A stretch of 31,030 bases of DNA, taken from positions 1-31,030 of the forward strand of contig DATMBF010000045.1 of NCBI GenBank assembly GCA_035559595.1, in the 5' to 3' direction. Source of the stretch: DATMBF01 sp035559595. GTDB taxonomy: Bacteria > Bacteroidota > Ignavibacteria > UBA10030. The position numbers were made by a program, and so were the translations under genes. Position 1 is the first letter of the stretch. Each line of letters opens with the position of its first letter. The notes under the pieces were generated by a model. The model ran no database searches and was not told the DNA's origin. It was given only the letters and a program-made list of their open reading frames with translations. Of this stretch, positions 1-7,808 are shown piece after piece.

Positions 1-1
1 T

Positions 2-604
2 GATGCGAGTTTGAGCCGCTACAAGGGGACACTGAACTCCGATCACGCAACGATCTGGCAGACGGGGACGCCAGCTAGGTTTTTGAGATTCGATGGCGTG
101 AACGACACTTGTAGTTTTGGGAATCCGCCAATTCCATTTACGGATTGTATGATTGAGTTATGGCTTCGACCTACGGGTGCAAATGGTACATCATTGTTTA
201 TTATGTCAAAGATTTCTGGTACTACTGGGTTCGAGATAATTAGAAATTCCACAAATACTTTAAGACTCGATATCGGTGACGGTGTGAACACTATCAGCCT
301 CTATAGCGATGGAACCCTGTTGCAGAACACGTGGGGGCATGTTGCATATGTTATACGCCGAACGGGTGGAAATGGAATCATTTTTCTGAACGGCTCTCAG
401 AGTGGTGCTGGTTTATCCCTGTCGGCCATCGGGTCTATCAACAATACAGCAAGTCTCGAATTGGCAAAAACGGGATCGATTTTTAGTCAAGTAGATATTG
501 GTGCATTTCGGATCTATGATTTCGGTTCTGGTCAAATGCCAGTTAATATCGCGCAGGTAATCAAGAATCACTTCGAGTTCGAGCGAGGCTTCTATGGAGT
601 CTAA
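2..604 (+). CDS. LamG/concanavalin-like domain protein, phage-associated, 5' end cut by the window
   Basis: The reading frame is open to the left edge of the window, so this is the C-terminal part of a longer protein; the TTG at 11 need not be the start. The visible 200 residues read like a laminin-G/concanavalin-A-like beta-sandwich: the phrase RFDGVNDTCSFGN, then IELWLRP, WGHVAYVIRR, GIIFLNGSQSGAG and a closing VDIGAFRIYDFG. Such domains bind carbohydrate or act as a structural decoration on phage tails and surface proteins. Its stop overlaps the start of the next gene (ATG at 594), so it belongs to the tail operon. In siphophages the gene in front of the tail chaperones is usually the major tail protein, so it may be a decorated tail-tube protein or an accessory tail protein; this is inference. 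The domain call is fairly sure, the role is not. Confidence 0.6.
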   Translation, partial: DASLSRYKGTLNSDHATIWQTGTPARFLRFDGVNDTCSFGNPPIPFTDCMIELWLRPTGANGTSLFIMSKISGTTGFEIIRNSTNTLRLDIGDGVNTISLYSDGTLLQNTWGHVAYVIRRTGGNGIIFLNGSQSGAGLSLSAIGSINNTASLELAKTGSIFSQVDIGAFRIYDFGSGQMPVNIAQVIKNHFEFERGFYGV

Positions 605-863
605 TCGTTATTACTTAGTTGGGCGGGCTGACGTGTTGCGCTTGCTCTTCCCCGATTACTCAGGCAACGACGAGCGTTTCTCACTTGATGGAACTCAGGT
701 GATCTATGAAGTCAGGTTCACTGATGAACAGCGGGATACATTCATCAGTGACAATCCCAACGTGAAAGTTCTCACACATGCCGAGGCTCTTGAGCTTCTG
801 CATTCACCGGAGTCTGAGGGCATTTGGTATAAAAAGCCTGTCGCAATGGAGTCTGAAGAATGA
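594..863 (+). CDS. hypothetical phage protein, 89 aa
   Basis: This small soluble acidic protein starts inside the end of the LamG gene and ends with a 4-base overlap (ATGA) with the chaperone gene at 860. I do not recognise the family. It has no signal peptide, membrane segment or cysteine cluster; the sequence is a mix of short predicted strands and helices with an acidic C-terminus (ESEE). The position between a probable tail-tube or decoration gene and the tail-assembly chaperones suggests a small tail or connector accessory protein. That it is a real gene is supported by the double overlap and by the uninterrupted colinear operon. Confidence 0.6.
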   Translation: MESNRYYLVGRADVLRLLFPDYSGNDERFSLDGTQVIYEVRFTDEQRDTFISDNPNVKVLTHAEALELLHSPESEGIWYKKPVAMESEE

Positions 864-1282
864 CATACATGATCGGCAAACGAGAATTTCGCCTTCGGAA
901 GACACGTCTGCTCGAATATGGTTGGATACTGAAACTTCTTGAACGATTCAAGATCGATTTGCCCGTGAAAATCGATGCCGAAGGGCAGATGGCTCTCTTC
1001 GTCGGTAAATTCTTCGATCAACTTATCAGTACACGAGTGCTTGTTGATTTTCTACTCATTGTACTAGAGCCTGTAACAAGATCGCATTGGTTGTCACTCA
1101 TCAGGTTTCTCAAATTCAATTGGTTTTTCTCTCTCTTCTTTAGTCGTATCCCCGTTCCAATCCTTTCGCGCGTCGACGACGAGACTGCTCTGAAGGCTAT
1201 CACCGATTTTTTTTTAACGAAGAAGGGACTCTTGGAGCGTTTCAGCGCAGATTTCGCGAGCTTGATGAACGCGAAGCGGTGA
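860..1282 (+). CDS. putative tail assembly chaperone, short form (gpG-like)
   Basis: This is a 140-aa protein directly upstream of the tape measure gene and separated from it by one more small overlapping frame. Sequence identity to a known family is not visible, but the genetic arrangement is that of lambda G/T: a short zero-frame product, a second frame offset by -1 with no real spacer, then the tape measure gene. A T9AAC stretch at 1207-1218 contains the heptamer T-TTT-TTA in the correct register (zero-frame codons TTT at 1211 and TTA at 1214). Most ribosomes would read on to the TGA at 1280-1282 and make this form. Known role of the family: it coats the tape measure protein and recruits tail-tube subunits. 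The middle of the protein (FLLIVLEPV...FNWFFSLFFSRIPVPIL) is strongly hydrophobic and aromatic. Confidence 0.6.
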   Translation: MTYMIGKREFRLRKTRLLEYGWILKLLERFKIDLPVKIDAEGQMALFVGKFFDQLISTRVLVDFLLIVLEPVTRSHWLSLIRFLKFNWFFSLFFSRIPVPILSRVDDETALKAITDFFLTKKGLLERFSADFASLMNAKR

Positions 1283-1506
1283 TCAAAAGGATCTGGGCTC
1301 AGAAGAATCTGCCAGACCCAGAGTACATCATCCCCAAGCTCGGCTATTATGATTCGCTCCTCTGCTCGGCCGCACAGCGTGACCCAACGAAGTACAGAAT
1401 TGTTGAGCAATGTTATTTGGAGGACGTTCTCAACATTGTGTATCTCAACCGGATCGATATGTTGAATCAAAAAATAAGCATCATTGCATCTTTACCTGAC
1501 GACTGA
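860..1506 (+). CDS. predicted -1 frameshift product, tail assembly chaperone long form (gpGT-like)
   Basis: If ribosomes slip back one base on T-TTT-TTA (1210-1216), residue 119 of the short form is followed by the frame that starts with AAC at 1216 (Asn-Glu-Glu-Gly-Thr-Leu...). This frame runs without a stop to TGA at 1504-1506, giving about 215 aa. The -1 frame is open from 1144 (after a TAG at 1141-1143) to 1506, so the two frames overlap for about 140 bases. The T part also has a possible GTG start at 1279, overlapping the stop of the short form, but the shared open stretch before it favours a fusion. The stop overlaps the tape measure ATG (TGATG). The slippery site is read directly from the sequence; that it is used is inferred from the conserved G/GT arrangement in tailed phages. 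Confidence 0.55.
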
Positions 1507-3206
1507 TGGCACAACAAGGCGTTGAAATAACCATACGCTTCAACACGAAGCCAGCGGCAGACGCAATGCAACAGCTGCTGCAGATCGTTGACCAGGTGGG
1601 TGGCAAGGTTGAAGAAATGCCAACACCGATTCCACCTACTGCCCCCAGCGATATTGATAAACTTGGTAAAAGCTCGACGAATGCGCGGTTGGCTTTGCAA
1701 CAGCTCACATTTGTCATTTCCGATGCGCCGACGTTCATGACAAATTTCCGTTTCGGGATGATGGCCGTTGGCAACAATCTTGATATGGTTGCGCGGACAA
1801 TGCTCCAGTTGCGCGAAGAGACGAAACAGACTGGGCAAACGATGTCAGGAGCGTTGGTTCAGTCTTTGAAAGGGCCTGCGGGGGTTATCCTTGCGCTATC
1901 GACTTTGATTGCGCTCCTGCAAGTGTTACCAGAGCTCTTCAATAAGAGTCGCCGAGCCGCTGAAGATGCAGCGGAGAAGGGATTGGATGAGTTTGCGCGG
2001 AGAGTGAGGGAATCAAGTACCGAGGTAGTAAAGGCATCTCTTGCTGAGATCCGACAACGCCTAGGGGAAAACCAGAAAAGACTTGATGAACTCAAGAAGA
2101 GCAGGGAAGAGGCCGTTCTGACCGCTGGCTTCGCGCCTGGATCTGATACGTTAGACAAGCTTGATGCCGAGATCGCCAGACTTACGACGATAATTGCCGA
2201 TGAGAAAAAAATGAAGGATATACTGACTGGCGAGGGTATAAAGAGAGAAGAAGAATTACAAAAGGGGTTGCGTGGACAACTCGATGCTCGCAAAAAAAAT
2301 CTTGAGGCTCAACTTGACGAGGCGAAAACCGAGGGAGAAATAGTTCGTCTAAATCGCGAGATCCACCAGGTGGAGCAAGAAATACAACGGCTCAGAGAGC
2401 TTGGTGTAGTAACGGAAGAACAGTTGCTTCAAAAACTGAACGATACGATTGACGAAGAGGTTGAGCAACGCGCATTGATGCGTGAGATTAACGATAATGT
2501 AGTCCTTGCCGATATAGACATTGTCGAGACATCTCGTCAACGCTTCGAAATTGGTGAGCTCACAATCGGTCAATACAAAAAGATCCTCGAATCGGAGCTG
2601 GCGATAGCGACCGAAGAGGAGAAGCGCGTTAGAATCAAGTCCGCGCTCTTGCAGTTTGAGGCACAGGAATTACTCAGTACAAAAAATCTCATCATCGACA
2701 TGGGTCAGACAGCCCAACAGGTGCTTGGGAATGAGGCATCCAGAGGATTCATGCGGGCTTGGGAAAACACGTTTGGAGAAATCAACTCTGTCTGGGAGAA
2801 TCTCGTAAGTTCTATGGTTAATATGCTCATTCAACGATTGATGCAGGCCGCTGTTGCTGATACGCTATTTTCGCTATTCAAAATTGGTCAGGGTCCAACC
2901 GGATTCTTCTCGTTCATCGGTAGTATTTTTGGGGCGGCAGAAGGTGCTGTTGTTACGAGACCAACGATGCTCGTTGCAGGTGAAGCGGGGACGGAGGCCA
3001 TACTTCCGATCTCGAAACTGCCAACCTTCTTACCTCAGGTGACACAATCTACGGATAATTCGGTTGTGATAGCTACACTTAATCGCCGTCTTGAATCGGT
3101 TATCGATGTTTTGCAATCATGGCCGACTGTATTGAGGCTCGATCAACGAGGCATCTCTCGTTTTGTCGAGTCCGAACAGAGGATCAGATCCAATCGCCTG
3201 GAGTAA
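1506..3206 (+). CDS. phage tail tape measure protein, 566 aa
   Basis: Tape measure proteins set tail length and are injected with the DNA. The N-terminal part (1-120) is amphipathic. A hydrophobic segment lies at about 124-145 (PAGVILALSTLIALLQVLPELF-like), and a long charged coiled-coil region follows from about 150 to 400, rich in Glu/Lys/Leu heptads. A second hydrophobic stretch (about 435-475) precedes a C-terminal motif at about 480-505, VTRPTMLVAGEAGTEAILPI, which closely matches the (V/T)xPTxxLVGEAGPEAxxP signature of phage tape measure C-termini. By the usual rule of about 0.15 nm per residue the tail would be roughly 85 nm; this is a rough inference. The start ATG overlaps the stop of the preceding chaperone frame. 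No lysozyme or peptidase domain is visible. Confidence 0.85.
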   Translation: MAQQGVEITIRFNTKPAADAMQQLLQIVDQVGGKVEEMPTPIPPTAPSDIDKLGKSSTNARLALQQLTFVISDAPTFMTNFRFGMMAVGNNLDMVARTMLQLREETKQTGQTMSGALVQSLKGPAGVILALSTLIALLQVLPELFNKSRRAAEDAAEKGLDEFARRVRESSTEVVKASLAEIRQRLGENQKRLDELKKSREEAVLTAGFAPGSDTLDKLDAEIARLTTIIADEKKMKDILTGEGIKREEELQKGLRGQLDARKKNLEAQLDEAKTEGEIVRLNREIHQVEQEIQRLRELGVVTEEQLLQKLNDTIDEEVEQRALMREINDNVVLADIDIVETSRQRFEIGELTIGQYKKILESELAIATEEEKRVRIKSALLQFEAQELLSTKNLIIDMGQTAQQVLGNEASRGFMRAWENTFGEINSVWENLVSSMVNMLIQRLMQAAVADTLFSLFKIGQGPTGFFSFIGSIFGAAEGAVVTRPTMLVAGEAGTEAILPISKLPTFLPQVTQSTDNSVVIATLNRRLESVIDVLQSWPTVLRLDQRGISRFVESEQRIRSNRLE

Positions 3207-3209
3207 GAT

Positions 3210-4628
3210 GTGGCGTTCACCAGTTATAATTTCCCGGACATGCCATGTAAGGCCGGAACGGCAAAGATCACACTCTTTGCCGATACCGGGCTAGGAACAC
3301 TCACACTCCCGAAGCAAAAAACATTTGTCAACTTCGATGATGCGGTTGACCGTTTGGTTGATAAGCCTGGTGTATTTGAGGTAGAGAATCTTTCGCTGAC
3401 TATCATTGACGATTACTCCACCTACAGCGAGGGGTTTTGGAATAAAGTTCTTGCTCTGCCTGCGCAGCTGCGTATCTATCTCAACGAGGGTGGTTCGGAT
3501 ACATATTTTTTCTGGGGCGAGGTGGATCCCACGACGATCGATTGGGATGTTAAAAAGTTCAGCGGACAAGTTCGGCGTATTTGCACCTTTACACTGATCT
3601 CAATTTTGAATGTCCTTAAAGTCGAAGCCATCGATGCATGGCTCGATGATGCGTTTTCGCGACGCGCTACGACAGGTCTTCAATTTGATGGGAATATCTA
3701 TAGCGCAGTCCCTATGACTACCTTCCTTGCAAGTGCTATGAAGGTATCAACGAATGCATCTACTTTCGACATCAACGATGTTGAATTCATCTTCGGAGGG
3801 GGAACTGATATTCAATTCTTCTCGGGGGGAGTTTGGTATGACATCACCGGGACTTCGATCCCTACGGAAGTCGATAACGGTGTGAATCCCAACAATGACA
3901 TTCGCCGAACTGGAATCTTCGACAACTCAGGTGGAACGTACCCATGGCAAGGCAAATACAAAACCATTTGGAACGCTATTTTGAAAATCGCGAAGAATTT
4001 AGGTTTCAGTCCGAGGATATATTACGACATCACGAATTCGAGATACAGGCTTCAAATGCGTCAGCTTGGTAGGGGATATGCAGGCACAGTGACCCCCGAA
4101 AAAGAAATGGCGGAGAGACACAATTTGAATGATAACGATCTCAAAGTCAATGGTGTAATTGTTTCGCCAAACCTCTACATCATTCGCGCCCCCTCCAATT
4201 CTGCAACAGACCAGATTTGGTATCATAAACGTTACGGGATTGAGGATAGCGAAAACCCGATTCCAGATCTTGAGTTCGAGATCAAAATTGATCTACTCTT
4301 CGTGATGGAGAGCTTTTGTCGGCCGAACGGTTCAGCCTTTACTGACATGCGATACTGGAAGTATACGGCGGGGAGTTATCAGACGGTTGGGTCCAACAAA
4401 AAAATGCAGCGTGCGATTGCTGGTTACTACTGGTTCAGGTATTCCGGCCAGTTCCGGGCAATCCGGGCGGTTTATCCTACGCTGAAAGCGTCAGATGGTG
4501 TGACTCTGAGCCATAGAAATCTAGTGCCCCTGTGTCGTACGACGATAGACGGGGTCACCTATTACGCCCAAGAGGTTACCAAAAACCTCACTACAGGTCA
4601 GGCCACAGTTTATTGGATTAAGGAATAG
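3210..4628 (+). CDS. phage tail protein, probably distal tail or hub component, 472 aa
   Basis: The gene starts with GTG four bases after the tape measure stop, with GGAG just upstream (inside the tape measure end) as ribosome site. The product is soluble, rich in beta-strand-forming and aromatic residues, with no signal peptide. It contains stretches typical of tail hub proteins (FWNKVLALPAQLRIYLNEGG; WYHKRYGIEDSENPIP; a C-terminus NLTTGQATVYWIKE). I cannot name the exact family. Position directly after the tape measure gene is where distal tail and hub (gpD/gp27-like) proteins are encoded in long-tailed phages. It is the last phage gene seen; the next gene is a host gene on the other strand. 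Function is therefore inferred mainly from position. Confidence 0.55.
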   Translation: MAFTSYNFPDMPCKAGTAKITLFADTGLGTLTLPKQKTFVNFDDAVDRLVDKPGVFEVENLSLTIIDDYSTYSEGFWNKVLALPAQLRIYLNEGGSDTYFFWGEVDPTTIDWDVKKFSGQVRRICTFTLISILNVLKVEAIDAWLDDAFSRRATTGLQFDGNIYSAVPMTTFLASAMKVSTNASTFDINDVEFIFGGGTDIQFFSGGVWYDITGTSIPTEVDNGVNPNNDIRRTGIFDNSGGTYPWQGKYKTIWNAILKIAKNLGFSPRIYYDITNSRYRLQMRQLGRGYAGTVTPEKEMAERHNLNDNDLKVNGVIVSPNLYIIRAPSNSATDQIWYHKRYGIEDSENPIPDLEFEIKIDLLFVMESFCRPNGSAFTDMRYWKYTAGSYQTVGSNKKMQRAIAGYYWFRYSGQFRAIRAVYPTLKASDGVTLSHRNLVPLCRTTIDGVTYYAQEVTKNLTTGQATVYWIKE

Positions 4629-4836
4629 TCTGTCAGTCTGGCAGATTCGCTCTCGTCTCAAATACCTGACAATTTTTTCTCAGATTCGTGGCAACTTACA
4701 GTGAACTTTACGCCGTCAAACTACGGAAGGTTTCAAATAGAGTCAAGAAGAATCTCTAGCAAGGTTGTCAAATGGCGAAGGGAACTCTATCGCCCATGAA
4801 GGAGAGTGCGACTGCAACCCCTCAACACAATCACTC
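4629..4836. other. prophage/host junction spacer
   Basis: This 208-base stretch lies between the end of the last phage gene (plus strand) and the end of the M24 peptidase gene (minus strand). I see no gene, no tRNA and no strong terminator. Short direct repeats of CAGATTCG occur at about 4642 and 4693, and two octamers CTGTCAGT/CTGGCAGA at 4630-4645. The right attachment site of the phage, if it is an integrated one, should lie here or in the neighbouring host gene end, but no att repeat can be named without the left end. Confidence 0.4.
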
Positions 4837-6045
4837 TTACGCCATTATCGCCACCACTCTCTCCTGCATTGGGAGGCCTGTGACAATCACTTCGTTGGAA
4901 GGTGAGATATAAACATCGATCTCTGATCGGATGCCGAATTTCCCCGGCAAATAGATTCCCGGTTCGATAGAAAATGACGATCGTGGCAGAATCCGCCGGT
5001 CATCATGCGTCTCGAAATTATCCATGTTCGCACCGTTGGCGTGGATCTGCTCACCAATCGAATGTCCGGTACGGTGGACAAAATACTCAGCATAGCCCTT
5101 TGCCTTGATGAAATTCCTCGCTGCGTCGTCGACTTCGTAACCGCGAATCGTCTTTCCTGCCTTCAACGAGTCCTGAGCGAACTTCAGAGCGGCATCCCTT
5201 CCTCCCTTTACAACCTCAAAAACCTTTTGATACTCATCCGGCACCGACTCTCCCACAAAACCCGTCCACGTAATGTCCGCATACACCGATCGCGGTTTGT
5301 TCTTCTTTGCCCACAGATCGATCAGAACGAAATCGCCCGGTTTGATCGGCGAATGTACTTCTTTTGTCGGCTCATAATGGGGATTGGCGCTGTTGGCATT
5401 GACAGAGCAGTTCGGATCGCTCTCTGTGGTCAGCCCACGCGCTTTGAACTCGCTAAGCATAAACTGCTGCACATCATATTCCGTCACAGCCTTCCCATCT
5501 TTCACACAGCGCTTTATGAAGCTGAACACAAGGTCGACAATCTCTCGCAGATGTTGTGCCGTCTCGAAGTTGTCTCTTGCTTGCACATCATCCCAGCACG
5601 CTTCGAATCGCGCAACAAGGTTGGCCGACGAAATGATCTCGACCTGCGCATCCCTTACCAGTTCAAGCGTTCCGGCATCAACAATGGAAACATAGGGAAT
5701 TGCATTCCGCGGGGAGTACTCCATTGCAACTCTCTTCGAACCACGCACCAACGCCCTTAACTGCTCCTCCAATGAACGCCATGTGGCATAAATCAACTTC
5801 TCACCGGGCAGAACATCGAGGTTCTCCTGTTCGATGGCATGGACGAGCTTGCGCGGCGATCCCGCAGCAGGAATAAAATAAAAGTACCGCCTCGTGAACA
5901 TGAGATGGGAGGGTAGATTGAGAATCCGGCTGGCAACGGGATTCGATCCACGGAAGTTATACAACAGCCATCCATCAACCCCCTCCTCTTGCAACACTGC
6001 CTGGATATCCTGAATCTTCTTTTGATGCTCTACGGAAACGTTCAT
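4837..6045 (-). CDS. M24 family metallopeptidase (Xaa-Pro aminopeptidase/dipeptidase-like), 402 aa
   Basis: A cytosolic enzyme of the pita-bread fold that removes N-terminal residues in front of proline or splits Xaa-Pro dipeptides. Residues 1 to about 155 form the creatinase-type N-terminal domain and about 160-402 the catalytic domain. The five metal ligands are visible: D243 (LIDLWAK), D257 (YADITWTG), H328 (HRTGHSIG), E361 (SIEPGIY) and E375 (RSEIDVY). Length fits the family. It follows kamA on the same strand, but an intrinsic terminator lies between them (6111-6147), so it is probably only partly co-transcribed; a weak TATATT sits about 45 bases upstream of the start. Substrate cannot be told from the sequence. 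Confidence 0.88.
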   Translation of the reverse strand: MNVSVEHQKKIQDIQAVLQEEGVDGWLLYNFRGSNPVASRILNLPSHLMFTRRYFYFIPAAGSPRKLVHAIEQENLDVLPGEKLIYATWRSLEEQLRALVRGSKRVAMEYSPRNAIPYVSIVDAGTLELVRDAQVEIISSANLVARFEACWDDVQARDNFETAQHLREIVDLVFSFIKRCVKDGKAVTEYDVQQFMLSEFKARGLTTESDPNCSVNANSANPHYEPTKEVHSPIKPGDFVLIDLWAKKNKPRSVYADITWTGFVGESVPDEYQKVFEVVKGGRDAALKFAQDSLKAGKTIRGYEVDDAARNFIKAKGYAEYFVHRTGHSIGEQIHANGANMDNFETHDDRRILPRSSFSIEPGIYLPGKFGIRSEIDVYISPSNEVIVTGLPMQERVVAIMA

Positions 6046-6110
6046 CTCTTAAGCCTTTCGATTCTCAGACTCTATGTGTTGGTTGGCGATTCAATATAGC
6101 TCTCCGCAAA

Positions 6111-6147
6111 TAAAAAAGCCCGCCGCAATCGAGTCGGGCAGGCTTTG
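6111..6147 (-). terminator. intrinsic terminator after kamA
   Basis: Read on the minus strand, AAAGCC pairs with GGCTTT (with one mismatch and then a further GCC/GGC), closing a loop of about 12 bases, and is followed by a run of six T. It begins 18 bases after the kamA stop and ends the ATP-grasp/GNAT/kamA transcript before the M24 gene. Confidence 0.75.
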
Positions 6148-6164
6148 GCAACTTCTTAATGAAT

Positions 6165-7310
6165 CTATTCTTCTACAGGAACGAGCTGCTTTCTCTTCGC
6201 GTAAACCTCCTGGCCATTCCTTCGCTTACGCTTGTAGGCTGTCTCAACAACCGGGGCTCCCGTTCGCTCCTCTTCAACATCGGGATAGGTATAGATCTCG
6301 TATTTGTAGTTTCGCAGGATGATGTTTTTCCCATTTCGGCCGAGCACGTACTGAGGCAGAAGTGGAATCTTGCCACCCCCACCGGGCGCGTCAATAACGT
6401 AATACGGAACCGCCAGCCCCGATGTGTGTCCGCGTAGCTTATCCATAATCTCAAGACCAACGCGAACCGGCGTGCGGAAGTGGTTCGTCCCCTTCGTGAG
6501 ATCGGCCTGGTAGATATAGTACGGTCGCACACGCATTTTCAGAAGCTTGCGGTGAAGCTCAAGCATGACGTCCGGATCATCGTTGACGTTTTTCATGAGG
6601 ACGGCTTGGTTGCCGATGGGACATCCGGCGTCGGCAAGCATTGCGCAAGCTTTCTCGGCTTCCGGTGTGCACTCCCACGGATGGTTGAAATGCGTGTTCA
6701 CATAAATTGGGTGATACTTCTTCAGTATACGACACAGCTTCGGTGTGATGCGCTGCGGCAGAACACACGGCATCTTTGTGCCCAGACGAATGATCTCAAC
6801 GTGAGGAATCGCCCGCAACCCCGCCAGAATACGCTCAAGAACATAATCCGTGACCATCAACGGATCACCACCTGAAAGGACTACGTCCCGCACTTCGGGA
6901 TGCGCGGCAATGTAGTCAATACCGTCCTGTATCCACTTCGAGTTGATTTTGCTCGAGTCGCTCACCTTGCGCTTGCGGGTGCAGAAACGGCAATACATGG
7001 AACACTGGCTTGTCACGAGAAAAAGAACGCGATCGGGATAGCGATGTGTAATACTCGGGACCGGACTGTCCGCTTCTTCGTTCAGCGGATCTTCCGGAGC
7101 GCTTTGGTCCTCAAGCTCGATTGCATCGGGGATGCACTGATTCCAGATCGGATCTCCCGGATAGCGAATGAGACTGAGATAGTACGGATTGATCCGAATG
7201 TGGAAAAGTTTATTCAACCGCTCGGCCAGCTCTTTGTCGAACCCGAACCGCTCCACCAGATCCTTGCCGCTGTCGATGCTCTGTCGCAACATTTCTTGCC
7301 AGAGTTCCAT
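6165..7310 (-). CDS. kamA: lysine 2,3-aminomutase (radical SAM, PLP-dependent), 381 aa
   Basis: Converts L-lysine to beta-lysine using a [4Fe-4S] cluster, SAM and PLP. The cluster cysteines are C103, C107 and C110 (CSMYCRFC), followed by R112, which matches the substrate-carboxylate Arg of the clostridial enzyme. The PLP lysine is K314 in DAPGGGGKIP. The two aspartates that hold the substrate epsilon-ammonium in clostridial LAM (D293, D330) line up with D270 (YIYQAD) and D307 (VIDAPG), with the same spacing of 37 to each other and 7 to the PLP lysine. This favours lysine over glutamate. Length is slightly below the roughly 416 aa of the clostridial protein. It is the last gene of a tight operon, 18 bases after the GNAT gene; an AGGAGGG lies about 12 bases before the start. 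Confidence 0.93.
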   Translation of the reverse strand: MELWQEMLRQSIDSGKDLVERFGFDKELAERLNKLFHIRINPYYLSLIRYPGDPIWNQCIPDAIELEDQSAPEDPLNEEADSPVPSITHRYPDRVLFLVTSQCSMYCRFCTRKRKVSDSSKINSKWIQDGIDYIAAHPEVRDVVLSGGDPLMVTDYVLERILAGLRAIPHVEIIRLGTKMPCVLPQRITPKLCRILKKYHPIYVNTHFNHPWECTPEAEKACAMLADAGCPIGNQAVLMKNVNDDPDVMLELHRKLLKMRVRPYYIYQADLTKGTNHFRTPVRVGLEIMDKLRGHTSGLAVPYYVIDAPGGGGKIPLLPQYVLGRNGKNIILRNYKYEIYTYPDVEEERTGAPVVETAYKRKRRNGQEVYAKRKQLVPVEE

Positions 7311-7328
7311 CAGAACGTGATGCCCTCC

Positions 7329-7808
7329 TTAAAGGTATCGAGTGTAGATAATTAAATCGTCCCCGGGCGCATAGTAATCGTTAACCCGCGCAGACGCCGT
7401 GAAACCTGCTCGTTGATAAAACGCATTCGTTGCCGCATACTTTTCTTGTGACGATGTCTCGGCAAGGATGAGTCTCCCTTGCTGAGAGCGGACCAGGTCT
7501 TCGCAATGCTTCATCATCTCCCGACCAATCCCCTTTCCCTGATGGCTCGGATGGACAGCAATCCAATAAAGGTCAAACGCACCTTGCGTCATCGGCGTTG
7601 GCCCGACACAATAATAACCGCGCACCGTTCCATCCTCTGTTATGGAGGTGTACATCATATAATCCTGCTGATGCGGTTCGTTCACAACAATTTCCATGAG
7701 CTCAACCGCGACTTCGATCTCGTCCGGACGGAACATTCCCGTCGCCCGAAGAATTTCCGTCATCGGTTCGATGTCCTCGCGATGAAAGGGGCGAATCGGC
7801 ATGCTCAT
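7329..7808 (-). CDS. GNAT family N-acetyltransferase, 159 aa
   Basis: A cytosolic acyl-CoA-dependent acyltransferase of the Gcn5 fold. Motif A is clear at about 84-97 (AVHPSHQGKGIGREMM, with the Q-G-K-G-I-G pyrophosphate loop), and the C-terminal part has the usual Tyr/Asn-rich AATNAFYQRAGF helix. The start ATG directly follows the TGA of the upstream ATP-grasp gene, so translation is coupled. The second Met (residue 3) is an alternative start. Beta-lysine acetyltransferases (AblB/YodP) also sit beside kamA, but those are larger (about 260-280 aa), and this protein does not visibly match them. The acceptor may be beta-lysine or a ligase product built from it; this is inference from context. 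Confidence 0.85.
   Translation of the reverse strand: MSMPIRPFHREDIEPMTEILRATGMFRPDEIEVAVELMEIVVNEPHQQDYMMYTSITEDGTVRGYYCVGPTPMTQGAFDLYWIAVHPSHQGKGIGREMMKHCEDLVRSQQGRLILAETSSQEKYAATNAFYQRAGFTASARVNDYYAPGDDLIIYTRYL

Noticed and set aside
1207..1215. T9 run as a sequencing error splitting one gene
   Set aside because: A homopolymer error is possible, but the heptamer is in the exact register for -1 slippage and the gene order is that of tail chaperones, so programmed frameshifting explains it better.
4630..4645. Two octamers CTGTCAGT and CTGGCAGA after the last phage gene
   Set aside because: They resemble the CTGANNNN arrays elsewhere, but only two units are present and the core is weaker, so chance is likely.
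5005..5760. 251-aa open frame on the plus strand
   Set aside because: It lies wholly inside the M24 peptidase gene, whose five metal ligands are intact; the plus-strand product has no family features.
6165..7310. Glutamate 2,3-aminomutase
   Set aside because: Both substrate-binding aspartates typical of the lysine enzyme are present.
7329..7808. AblB/YodP beta-lysine acetyltransferase
   Set aside because: The protein has only 159 aa against about 260-280 aa, and only the general GNAT motif is visible; the acceptor is left open.
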